64,000 nucleotides of DNA. It comes from Daphnia pulex (taxonomy: Eukaryota; Arthropoda; Branchiopoda; Diplostraca; Daphniidae). This document shows positions 47,067 to 56,313 of this stretch, piece after piece; within the stretch, counting starts at the first letter, position 1, and the number at the start of each line of letters is the position of its first letter. The notes under the pieces were generated by a model. The model was not told the origin of the DNA. It made no database searches and was given only the letters and a program-made list of their open reading frames with translations. Location: NCBI RefSeq assembly GCF_021134715.1, contig NC_060026.1, positions 434,001-498,000 of the forward strand. Reading direction: 5' to 3'. Both the position numbers and the translations under genes were made by a program.

Positions 47067-48132
47067 TCCAATCTCCTTACCACCTTAAAATCTCATACTG
47101 AATGATAAAAGGAACAAAACAAAATACGAATTAACATTTGAGAGAAATGAATCGACGAGAATTAAGGAACGGTTATTTTGCCACGCCCCGTTAGGCACGT
47201 CACAAGACAGAACTTGAAAATATAGCACAAATTTAAAACTACTGAAATGCATGTGGGCAATTTATTTTCGTAATTAATATGAAACGAGAAAATCTATGAA
47301 TTTACCCTTCAAACACTCAAAATTAAGAGTCTAAACAAAACTAAACGTGGACGGCAGAAACCACTTGTTTGCACAAAAAATGCTTGAAGTAAAATTGAAA
47401 GTGGCTTGCTACGTTGCCACAACAGAAAAACTGATCTACAGGTGTATGATAAATTTATAACAGAAAATACCATTTTACATGAATATAAAAAACGTAATAA
47501 TTCTTGCCGATTAAACAAAATTAATTATTTAAAATTAAATGATATTTTTTTCCATTGATTCAATTTCAACAACCTTTTTTCCCGAATGGCACATTGGCAG
47601 TCGAGAAGGGCGCGAACTCAAAGAGATATTTCGTATGTAATTTTTCAATCAGATTGTCCTTTGTTACACGGATGTCGCGTCAATGCCCATCCACCCAGTC
47701 TGTAAAAAATTATTTCGTTAACATACAAAATAGACACTAATAGCACAAACAAGAAAAAAATTTCCAAACTTTGTTACCATATGTCAACTAGAAACAAATT
47801 GTTTCCAATGTCAAAACTGATCATCTCCCTAGAGCAATCTCAATTTATCAATATGAGACTCTTCCCCTACCAATGTTTACCCTTGAACTTGCATCGTCAC
47901 CTTGTCCAGCAAACGGGGAACTATGTGTAACACTCCCACGAGGATTGATAATGCTCTTCTTTTTTTGAAGGACAACAAAGGTGACTTAGTCACCTATACG
48001 TTTTAAAGATTCCATCAGAAGTCTTTCGGTCATTTATTCTTACGGTACTTTTAAGTCAAGCCTGCCAAAAAATTTGTCAAGGAACTTTGGTGTTGCGCGT
48101 ACTGCCTACACTCAATCGAAATTTCAGTTGAA
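47067..48132. other. Intergenic with a duplicated EDEM2 intron fragment
   Basis: No gene seen. Positions 47457-47517 repeat about 60 bp of EDEM2 intron 2 (44779-44840) with few changes (shared TTTTACATGAATATAAAA). Confidence 0.5.
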
Positions 48133-49818
48133 ATGCCGCGAGTTAAAAGTGTTAGGTCGCTGTCGAAAATCTGCGTTGATTTTATTTTGGACAATGAAAA
48201 TTACTTTCATAAAAAAGTCGGTATGGGCTCACCGGATTTAGAGGAAAACACGAGCAGTCCGTTTGAGCATTTGCGTAAGTTAGTCATTTTTGTTTTACCC
48301 TGTAAAGTGTTTGTTTTAATCCATCAATTTCAGCCACAGTTGTGTTGGAAGAACTAGCCAAAGAATTCAGAGAAACGAAATTAAACAAATACTATTTCAG
48401 CATTAACAAAGTAGAATTTGTCGAGCTTATGATAACTCCGCACCTACGAACATTGGACCTTAAATGTTGGAGAGGAAATATCAATGTGCTCCGATTAGCT
48501 GGATTAAAGATTCCGGTAAGAAACTAAGAAAATACACATCAATGTTTTAAGAAACGAGAATGATTCTTACGGTTTTTCAAAAATTTTAAGGACTTGAAGA
48601 CGTTAGTGCTTGGTTATTCCAGTGATAGCAAATACTATGGAGAATTTTTGAACTTCATTCCCAAGTTTTCAAAGCTTCAATTTTTGGAGCTGTCACTTTC
48701 TGGAGCTGGGGACGATTGCATGAAGCTTCTTGGAACCTACTGCACAGAATTGAGGTACTAAATTACTTCACCTTGAATTGCTTATTTTTCTAAAATAAAT
48801 TTTACTGTTAAGAAAACTATATGCCGGATACAGCGATGTGACAGATGATGGAATTCGGGGATTGTGCGTCGTTGGAAATTGCAAATCCATCTGTGCACTA
48901 GTTCTGGAGGGATCAAAAGTAACAACTAAAGGGATTCAATTGGCACTTTCAAATTTACCCGAGTTACAGGTATTGTATCACACATCCCTTCTCGAATGTC
49001 TCGCAGAAATAGCTCAAAAAGCTGTAGATGAAAAGCTGCTAAACATGCCCAAATATTCATTGTCATCACTATACATCCTTGAAAACACCATCTATAAAAG
49101 TCAAAGTCTGGAACTATCTGTCCTTCTGTGTCCTAACATAACAAAGGTTCACATTATATGGCGAGATGGAAGATTGACTGACGCTGATCTTCTGAGCCTA
49201 CGTTCACTAGAGAATCTAAACACACTTGAAATCAAACACAACGCATTCCTTCCAGGTCTTACATTCCATGGAGGTGTTGCTCCTCTTCTCCAGACTGTTG
49301 GAACTACACTGAAGAAATTGAATCTAAAAGGATTCTTTAATGATGTAGATATTCAGGCCATCATAGAGTCTTGTCCTAACTTGCAATCTCTGACTGTTTC
49401 AGTCCAACGATTAAAAACGACCTGGTCGAAAAGCGAAGAAATGCCAACAAGAAATCCTGTGAGTGATCAACTCGCGTTCCTGGATCTGTACGGATCGGTA
49501 ACTACCGAAAATCTAGTCGCCCTTTTGTCCTCACCTTCACTTGCCCATGTTCGTTTATCGAATTGTCCTGCTCTTACTGATGAAATCCTTCATGGAGCAG
49601 CCACCCAACACTCTTTCCGAAATCTCGAGTACTTTAAATTATATCACTGTCCATCTGTCTCTAAAAAAGGGATTGATATTCTATTTCGAGACACAAATCC
49701 CCTAAAAGAAATCCATTTAGCTTGGTGTGAAAGAATCAAACACAAAGACTGGATCACTTGGAAGGAATTACTGGATAAGCACAATTGGGATTTGTTATTG
49801 TCGCATCAGTTATTTTAG
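48133..49818 (+). CDS. Leucine-rich-repeat protein (F-box/ZYG11-type LRR)
   Basis: Four exons: 48133-48274, 48334-48515, 48591-48754 and 48813-49818, giving 497 aa. The N-terminus (VKSVRSLSKICVDFILDN, then TVVLEELAKEFRE) resembles the helical start of substrate adaptors of cullin ligases. The rest is a run of irregular leucine-rich repeats (HLRTLDLKCW, LKTLVLGYSS, LQFLELSLSG, VRLSNCPALTDEIL, LEYFKLYHCPSVS, IHLAWCERIK) of the cysteine-containing type. It ends with Trp-rich sequence (HKDWITWKELLDKHNW). A role as ubiquitin-ligase adaptor is inferred from the family resemblance only. No classical F-box is evident. Confidence 0.65.
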
Positions 49819-50424
49819 TGTGTCAAGTGAACAGGACTTTTTGCAGGCTGTACGATCATAATCGCGACTAAAATAGAACCAATACACTGCATTTCCGTGC
49901 AAACCATTATTGTTGTTATTGTTTCTCTTCAAAGTAATGAAATTAATGGATTGCCTAAACCCATTAGAAAAGGATTATTTTACCGTAAACGAATACAGGG
50001 TAAGCATAAGCAAACATCGTACAAGGCTTTCAATATCAAAGATGCTCCAGTTTGTTTTTTTAGAAATGGTTAACGAACAAAAGAAATTTCTTACCAATAC
50101 GAAGTTAATCAGCATGTTGAGGAATTACCTATTCTACATATCCGTCTCCAACACTCCTCACACGAAGGTAACTGACAATAATGAGAAAAAAAATTATTTC
50201 TTGGCAGGAAAAAGCCTAAGGATTTTGAATTGTAAAGTAGATTGCCAGAATGTGTTATTCTTGATCTTAAATTTACTGCTGTTAAACTCGAGCAGATTCA
50301 CAATTCTTAATTACACTTTGCTTCCGACGCGATAACCATTTCGAAAACAGAATACAAACTCTCGGTTTAAAATAATTTTACTCGTAATTAATATTTTTGC
50401 GAAATTAAGGACAGCACAGCAAAT
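49819..50424. other. Intergenic
   Basis: No supported gene. An AT-rich open frame at 49910-50335 has no recognisable family and unusual composition. Confidence 0.4.
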
Positions 50425-50584
50425 GATTTCTTAAAATTGTTTATTTGTATGAATCAATCAACATGACACCAATGCCCATGAGCTATGCCCATCAGTATCA
50501 AAAACCATTATATCTCCAACCTAAAAATAAAAAAAAAAACACATGTTAACTCAGTTTTAAAAAATATCTACTTTGTAGAACAGT

Positions 50585-50655
50585 GAGAATCAGATTTGTA
50601 GACGATCTTGTCTTCATCCAGAAGTCATTAAAGTTTTTTTCATCATGACAATCAT
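50585..50655 (-). ncRNA. Box C/D snoRNA, target unassigned (host intron 12)
   Basis: C box ATGATGA (50646-50640), C'-like GGATGAA, D box CTGA (50593-50590). The guide GATCGTCTACAAAT before D is not placed on rRNA by eye. Same RNA as 11423-11492. Confidence 0.6.
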
Positions 50656-50779
50656 ACTCATTAAAATAATTAAGAAACTCACCATGAATCAAGTAGTCCG
50701 AAGAGTGCAACGCGAAAACCTACAAAAATAAAAAAAATTAAAGCTCCAACTCTACCAATCACAAACTGACTTAACGAAA

Positions 50780-50850
50780 ATCTCTCAGAAATAACAATAA
50801 TCACTGAACTTCAGAACCCAATGCTCTAAATGTTAGACTTTCATCATAAA
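50780..50850 (-). ncRNA. Box C/D snoRNA, 18S guide AAATAACAAT (host intron 11)
   Basis: C box ATGATGA (50847-50841), D' CTGA, C' GTGATTA, D box CTGA (50888-equivalent TCAG at 50785-50788 on the plus strand). The guide ATTGTTATTT pairs with the universal 18S run AAATAACAAT. A second guide (AGCATTGGGTT before D') has no target assigned. Confidence 0.8.
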
Positions 50851-51011
50851 ACCCACAAAACATGAAGCCTAAACAATACTCACATCACAATAAACAAACG
50901 GACGAAACGGTAGCAAGAGCTCCAAGACTATAAACGGACCAAGAGGAATCCACACCTGAAACAATAACAAAAAAATGTTACTACTTGACCGATGGCAATT
51001 TGACGGTTAGC

Positions 51012-51093
51012 ATTGCAATTTCTCAGAGCTTACTGAATTATTTGAAATCATTGAATCATAAACACGGACCAATAAGCAACTCATCATTGCATA
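51012..51093 (-). ncRNA. Box C/D snoRNA, 28S guide AAACACGGACC (host intron 10)
   Basis: C box ATGATGA (51087-51081), D box CTGA (51026-51023), terminal stem TGCAA with TTGCA. The guide TTGGTCCGTGTTT before a D'-like ATGA is complementary over 13 nt to 28S AAACACGGACCAA. Confidence 0.82.
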
Positions 51094-51242
51094 TCATCGA
51101 ATACTTCATATTAAAAATCCAATTACCTGATAAAAAACCCCTACAAAACGCCAAGGACCCAACCGCAGTGAACCTGTAGAAAGTACCATTGCATTAAACA
51201 GACCTCTTAATATGAAAAACAATAATATCCAAACAGATGTTT

Positions 51243-51310
51243 CATCAGCAAATAAAAAGTTGTCATCCATATACATTCAGACCCGAAAGATGAAAAATCA
51301 TTTGAAACAT
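51243..51310 (-). ncRNA. Box C/D snoRNA, 28S guide ACCCGAAAGATG (host intron 9)
   Basis: C-like AATGATTT, D' CTGA (51280-51277), C' GGATGAC, D CTGA (51248-51245). The guide CATCTTTCGGGT directly before D' is complementary over 12 nt to the conserved 28S sequence. Confidence 0.72.
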
Positions 51311-51489
51311 AATGGTAAAATCAATGTAAAGAGAAGTATGTCATACCCGATTGACGCAAATAGTTCGGTAACGGGACAATCTACAGCTCAGCAGAAACCT
51401 GTAAACAAAAACAGTCTTAAGTTAATTCGAAAAACAATAAACCGAAATTCAAGCCAATTGTAGTCTCCGTTTAAGGCACAACCTGTAGA

Positions 51490-51615
51490 TCAATTCAATC
51501 TCGGTTGCTTCCTACGTGACCATTAATTTCCCCGTTCGTAATTTTGGCACCTCCCTTCCCATGGATTAAGAAGGAGGCGTGGCGATCGGGATAAAATTCA
51601 AATGACAAATACCCA
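51490..51615 (-). ncRNA. Conserved intron-8 block without C/D boxes
   Basis: Counterpart of 12380-12500, about 95% alike, with the same stem (CCTCCTTC/GAAGGGAGG) and a trailing CTACAG. Possible H/ACA-type RNA; not proven. Confidence 0.35.
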
Positions 51616-51734
51616 TAATTACCATTAGAAAACATCCAACAGGGAACATGAGAACTGCACACCAACACCTAAGACACAAAACGCTAGCTTTAGAAACAGA
51701 TGGAGAGCTGAAGAATTAAAATAAATGCAACAAA

Positions 51735-51809
51735 AGAGCTCAGTATCCTTGTAAACATCAACCCCTTGCGGTTCATCAGGCATATGCTTGTGATTATCAT
51801 CAGAGCTCT
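51735..51809 (-). ncRNA. SNORD27: U27-like box C/D snoRNA (host intron 7)
   Basis: A terminal stem (AGAGCTC/GAGCTCT) encloses C box TGATGAT, D' CTGA, C' TTGATGT and D CTGA. The guide ACAAGCATATGC before D' pairs with 18S GCATATGCTTGT; D'+5 faces A27. Confidence 0.85.
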
Positions 51810-51998
51810 AAAACATATTGCTACAATTTCATTCAGCTTTTGCTCAAATTCATTCATCGACATACCAGCAAAAATGTCCACGTCCATCACTTGAGGAAAG
51901 GAGTACGTGAGATTCAATCTTCCAAAAGGCAACCAACCTAAAATAAAACAGAATAATTAAGAAAAATCCACACCAATTGGTACAATATCTAGTAAGTT

Positions 51999-52084
51999 TA
52001 GATTCAGTGAGGGCAAGTGATGTCATGTTTTTGTTGCAGAGCCATCGCGTATAACGGATGCATCGTAGTTAGCTATCATCAATA
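51999..52084 (-). ncRNA. Box C/D snoRNA, 18S guide GAGGGCAAGT (host intron 6)
   Basis: C box TTGATGA (52083-52077 region), D box CTGA (52007-52004). The guide ACTTGCCCTC before D is complementary over 10 nt to 18S GAGGGCAAGT. The central segment is conserved in two plus-strand copies. Confidence 0.78.
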
Positions 52085-52254
52085 ACAGTAATAAAGACAA
52101 GAAATATAAATTTTACAATTACCTAACAGTGAATGATGAATGCAGAACCCATCAACATATTAGAATTCCTGTAAAAAAAACTATATTAGAATTTTAAAAA
52201 ATCACCTTAAAGTAACAAATAAGTAAAAATGTCATTGAAAATTAACCAATCAAC

Positions 52255-52320
52255 ACTGTCCTTCAGACTGGGGCGGTATATATAAATAATCATTCGTAGC
52301 ACATCATCCTAAATAACGTC
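52255..52320 (-). ncRNA. SNORD31: U31-like box C/D snoRNA (host intron 5)
   Basis: C-like GATGATG (about 52307-52301) and CTGA (52266-52263), preceded by the guide TACCGCCCCAGT. This is the same guide block that vertebrate U31 carries, complementary to 28S ACTGGGGCGGTA. A second half with its own D box is not clear. The plus-strand relative (about 11740-11800) has a mutated guide. Confidence 0.7.
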
Positions 52321-52454
52321 ACTAAAATTACCTAAACGGGACGCCCCACTGACAGAAGAAACACTCGCCTCCCCACCGAATAAGACCTGAAGAAGAAAAA
52401 CAACTTTAATACAAATTGGAATGGAATGAGACAAATGAATATTGATACTTTCAA

Positions 52455-52535
52455 TGTTCTCAGAATTTTTAAGTTACCATTGTTAAACTATCATCAAGAT
52501 TTTGTATGACAGGGATAACAAATCATCATAACATA
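52455..52535 (-). ncRNA. Box C/D snoRNA, probable 28S guide (host intron 4)
   Basis: C box ATGATGA (52528-52523 region), C' TTGATGA, D box CTGA (52463-52460). The segment GTTATCCCTGT after C is complementary over 11 nt to 28S ACAGGGATAAC; the D' box after it is degenerate. No counterpart seen in the plus-strand array. Confidence 0.65.
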
Positions 52536-52679
52536 AATTACAAAAAGGAATGTGAAAAGACCTATACACACCTTTCAAGTGAATTCTCCATAGTACACAA
52601 ATGGACTGGATGAACAACCTACGAGTAAAAAAATTATGAGACTCACGATGGAAGATAAAATGACTTTTAAATTAAGGGA

Positions 52680-52762
52680 TGCTTCAGAGAATGTAGGTAA
52701 GGATGAATTAGGTGATGCATCATTTCACCTCAGAGTGGATAAGTTGTTTCCATCACATTCAT
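52680..52762 (-). ncRNA. Box C/D snoRNA, 28S guide AATGTAGGTAAGG (host intron 3)
   Basis: C box GTGATGG (52756-52750), D' CTGA, C' ATGATGC, D box CTGA (52687-52684). The guide CCTTACCTACATT is complementary over 13 nt to 28S AATGTAGGTAAGG. The plus-strand relative near 7180 keeps the guide but has lost its D box. Confidence 0.82.
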
Positions 52763-52904
52763 GTAGAGGTTTAGAGTATGTAAGTAAATTTACCTCAACG
52801 TAAGACCAAATCTTGACGAGGAAAGTTTTTCACCACCCATGCTTGATCTATGAAAAACGATAAATTAGCTTTGCAAATGACTAAGATATATTTACTTTGT
52901 CAGT

Positions 52905-52992
52905 TTAAATCAGTGGTAGTTAAATTTTGGAATCAATAAATTGACCTAGTCAAATTCATACGAACGAGACTCAAATTATCATCATGAAAATA
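52905..52992 (-). ncRNA. Box C/D snoRNA candidate (host intron 2)
   Basis: C box ATGATGA (52985-52979) and CTGA (52913-52910). Guide AAATTTAACTACCA not placed on rRNA. A decayed copy is near 6970-7030. Confidence 0.5.
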
Positions 52993-53314
52993 TAACAGCA
53001 AAAACACAGCTAGCTACTCACCACGTTTAAGACCCATGAGAAAGCAGTACAGTAACGAAAATGAATCCGACTACATAGAAGACACAAATAGTTAAGCTTT
53101 CAGAAAACTTCAATATTCATCAACTCAACTTTAATAAGAATACAAAATTGTAAGAAAAACTCAGATTAAACAATACTTTACCATAGGTTGCAATGGATCT
53201 TCAGCGGCTGAATGCAAATGTTCAAGTGATTTTGAACGTGGTCGTCATCCCTGTCATCGAGTAGGTTCCCTCTCCCGGCGAGTTTCCGGTCCTCCGGAAA
53301 ACTAGATGATGCCC

Positions 53315-53322
53315 TATTTATA
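53315..53322 (-). promoter_or_regulatory. TATA box of the snoRNA host gene
   Basis: TATAAATA on the minus strand, about 20-30 nt upstream of the pyrimidine-rich start of exon 1. Confidence 0.5.
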
Positions 53323-53743
53323 ATATAGAATATTAATTTGACTAAGCTACTTTATATTTGAAGACTCCAATTTAGACAAAATATTATTAAAATTATTAAA
53401 AGCAGCAGAATGAACTATGAATTACATTTTATTTTTATTTACGTTTTAGCTCGAGTTGGGGTGGCAACGCGAAGTCGCGAACAACCGCGCGAGAAATTGA
53501 AATCACACAATGACACAACAAAGTAAAGAAAAATGAGATTACTTTTTCTTTTCGTTGAATCTCTACAGCAATCTGGATGAATGCAAAATTGTTGAATAGC
53601 TTTAAACCTTGATTAAAAACTGCACAATACTATTTAACCTGCATCTCATCAATGATGAAATTACAATTTCCCGCATTTTATCATCCCGTAATTCCCATTC
53701 ACGCATTTTACCCTAAAATTGTCAATAACAACAAGAGATAAGA

Positions 53744-54884
53744 ATGGCTGCCGTCAAACTGTCAAAAGATATTGTGCGATCTTTTGTCAATTCTTTCGAC
53801 ACGGTTCTCTTTGACTGTGATGGTAAAAAGCAAAATAGTTAGCACCGCAATAATTTCCTTAATAATTTGGTTCACTTATTTAGGCGTGCTATGGGCTGGA
53901 AGTAAAATTATAAATCGCGCAATTGAGACGGTCAATTATTTGAAAGAGTCCGGCAAACAAATATTTTACGTGACGAATAACAGCACCAAAACAAGATCTC
54001 AATATCTTGAAAAGTTGACAAAACTAGGATTTAATGCAGAAGAAGTAAACATTACTCAAACCAATTGATTCATGATAAACTGACCATTTTCCCATTATAG
54101 AATGAAATTGCTACATCGGGTTATCTAGTTGCATCATACCTACAATCTATTAACTTTAAGCAAACAGCCTATCTAATTGGTAGCAAAGGCTTTGCCGAAG
54201 AACTGGAAAACCATGGAATTAAACACACTCAGATTGGGGTGATAAAGCTTGTTTATAATTCACAAATACTTTTTATTCAAAATTTTTCCTCACAGCCAGA
54301 TGTTATGCCAACTGAGATGCAGTATTATGTCAATGGAAAAATTGAAATGGAAGAAGATGTTGGAGCTGTTGTGATAGGATTTGATGAACACTTAAGTTAC
54401 CCTAAAATACTCAAAGCAGCCAACCATCTAGCCAACCCAGACTGTCTCTTCCTAGCATCAAATGCAGATGAAACGTTTCCAATGGAAATTCCACTAGTTG
54501 TTCCTGGAACTGGGGTTATGGTTAGAGCCGTTGAAACAGCTTCACTACGAACTGCCAAAGTATTTGGGAAGCCATCAGTTGCAATGTTTGAGGCCATTTC
54601 AAAGAAGTGCAAGATTGACCCAAAGAGGACTTTGATGATTGGAGATCGGTAAATAGAGATAATATTAAGATAAACACTTCACATGACTCATAATGCAACT
54701 ATTTTACAGGTGCAATACAGACATAAGTTTTGGAAAGAACTGCCAACTGACAACTCTTCTGGTCTTAACTGGTGTTACAAGCCTGAAACAACTTGAACAG
54801 TACAAAAACAATGAACAACATATTCTGATACCAGATTTTTATACAGACTCATTAGGTGACTTGTTAGATTTATTAGAACAGTGA
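53744..54884 (+). CDS. PGP: Phosphoglycolate/glycerol-3-phosphate phosphatase (HAD family)
   Basis: Five exons: 53744-53822, 53884-54044, 54101-54238, 54296-54648 and 54710-54884, giving 301 aa (human PGP 321). HAD motifs are all present: motif I DTVLFDCDGVLW (nucleophile Asp and acid/base Asp), motif II VTNNSTK, motif III Lys in FGKPS, motif IV MIGDRCNTDISFG. The C2-type cap lies between motifs II and III (PDVMPTEMQYYV, CLFLASNADETFP). The enzyme hydrolyses 2-phosphoglycolate and glycerol-3-phosphate, a repair and carbon-balance role in the cytosol. The nucleophile motif is split by intron 1. The stop codon is 7 bp from the stop of the convergent COMMD gene. Confidence 0.9.
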
Positions 54885-54891
54885 TAGTAGA

Positions 54892-55174
54892 TCAATTGGA
54901 GACTTGATTTGTAGTTTTCGAAAGGGCTTCTTTAATCTTGCCAATTAAGTTGTCGAGGCCAAGGGAGTCCATTTCCACAGAACACGAGTCACTGTTTGTG
55001 TGTAATGTTAACTCGACGATCGGCGTATTAAGTGCGCTCACTTTGTTACTCTCCAATGCTAACTGTGTGTTGACAATAAAAAGTGAATAGGAGATGAATG
55101 TGTTGTGTTAATTATTAAACAAATACCTTGAGTTTCCAGTCAAAGTCTTTGAGATCCTTGTTTGATTCTGACAT
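54892..55174 (-). CDS. COMMD6: COMM-domain protein, COMMD6-like
   Basis: Two minus-strand exons (55174-55127 and 55062-54892) encode 72 aa. The start is MSESNKDLKDFDWKLKLALE, with the DFxWKL motif that opens the COMM domain. A beta-type stretch (NTPIVELTLHT) and a terminal helix (LDNLIGKIKEAL) follow. The very short length, with no N-terminal helical domain, is typical of COMMD6 (human form 85 aa). COMMD proteins form the Commander complex for endosomal recycling. A different COMMD truncated at the N-terminus is the alternative. Confidence 0.6.
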
Positions 55175-55566
55175 TTTCTTAGCCGGTCTGTTATCAAATT
55201 GTCGTATTTGTTATTGTGTCGACGATGCCATCTAGCGAGAGAAAATATATCTTTTTCACACACCATCTGGGAGAGAGTTCGAAAGTATCGGGGAATTAGA
55301 AAGTTGACATCCGAGCGGTTAATCAGTCAACACACATTTCGACTTAATCAAACGTTCTTCCTGCTTCTCGTATTGCAGGGTCAGCAAGAAACAGTAACCG
55401 ATGTAACTGCGACGTTTCAAATGGACTTTAGAATTCTATAGTTGTTGGTAAGCTTAGTCTTTTCCTTATTGTTGTTTGAGAATTTCTCGAGATCTCTGAA
55501 GCCAGAAAAAAGTTTACACTTGACTAATCAAGATGGTCCGACTTATTTTAGATATTTCACAGGAAA

Positions 55567-56169
55567 ATGGAACGAAGAATTGGGGTCGTGCTGCTGCTGC
55601 TGCACGTTGTGGCTATCTCAACAGGAGCTGTGAATGAAACTGTTTCCTCTACAATCATTCCTATGACAGAACTTTCTGTGCCAATAGAACCAACCCCAAA
55701 CACAACCATTTCGACTGAAAATATTGTTCCTCCCCTTCCCAAGATTGATACCTCATTGAATCTCCCTGGAAGTGGGACATCATTGCTGAATGTCACTTTA
55801 GATCACTTGAATCAACCTGCTCAGGGCGATGGTACCAAACGAAACAGTGTCCCCAAAAAAGGAATCAACAAGGAACCGGTCAAACCCAGAAAAGGAGCAG
55901 AACCTCCACCTGTAGAACATGTCAACATCACCAAAACGACCACAAATGCTACATTCAAATCCAAGCCGTTGGCTTCAGAAACTCAGAGCACTGAAGATGA
56001 AGTGTCATCACAACCAGACTACACAGCTCTGATTGTTGGCTTGTCCCTTGGTATAGCTATGGTACTCATTCTCGCTTCAGTGACATACTGGCGACTTCGG
56101 GACGTGTGGGAACGTCGTCAGTACAAGCGAGTTGACTTTTTAATTGACGGTCTGTACACAGATACCTAA
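55567..56169 (+). CDS. Small type I membrane protein, KCT2-like
   Basis: Single coding exon, 200 aa. A signal peptide (GVVLLLLHVVAISTGA) leads into a Ser/Thr/Pro-rich extracellular region with several N-glycosylation sequons (NET, NTT, NVT, NIT, NAT). A membrane span (YTALIVGLSLGIAMVLILAS) and a short cytoplasmic tail (RRQYKRVDFLIDGLYTDT) follow. The layout and the RVDFLIDG tail resemble keratinocyte-associated transmembrane protein 2 (C5orf15); this identification is from memory of the family and should be treated as tentative. An intron in the 5' leader (about 55444-55560) is possible. It converges on exportin-5, 144 bp between stop codons. Confidence 0.6.
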   Translation: MERRIGVVLLLLHVVAISTGAVNETVSSTIIPMTELSVPIEPTPNTTISTENIVPPLPKIDTSLNLPGSGTSLLNVTLDHLNQPAQGDGTKRNSVPKKGINKEPVKPRKGAEPPPVEHVNITKTTTNATFKSKPLASETQSTEDEVSSQPDYTALIVGLSLGIAMVLILASVTYWRLRDVWERRQYKRVDFLIDGLYTDT

Positions 56170-56313
56170 ACGTAACGAGTTCAACCTACTGTGTATAATG
56201 CAATAAGTCGTGCTTTCATTTGCCCTTTCTCTCTCAACTCACTTATTATACCCCAAATAAATAAAAAAATACATTTCAAAATATTATCATCAGTCCCCAA
56301 ACCTTTTTGTATT

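Larger units (their letters stand above)
50425..53305 (-). ncRNA. snoRNA host gene (UHG-type), well preserved copy
   Basis: Minus-strand transcript with 13 short exons: about 53305-53182, 53070-53022, 52847-52794, 52618-52572, 52386-52332, 52168-52123, 51937-51866, 51668-51623, 51398-51347, 51173-51127, 50955-50884, 50719-50683 and 50520 to about 50425, all with GT-AG introns. The last exon carries AATAAA (50445-50440). Spliced exons have no long open frame. Ten introns each contain one box C/D snoRNA about 60-80 nt from the acceptor side, the hallmark of UHG/GAS5-type host genes. Two snoRNAs match U27 and U31, both of which lie in vertebrate U22 host gene. Upstream is TATAAATA (53322-53315), and the start region is pyrimidine-rich (AGTTTTCC), like 5'TOP host genes. 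The exon bodies themselves are probably not the functional product. Confidence 0.82.
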
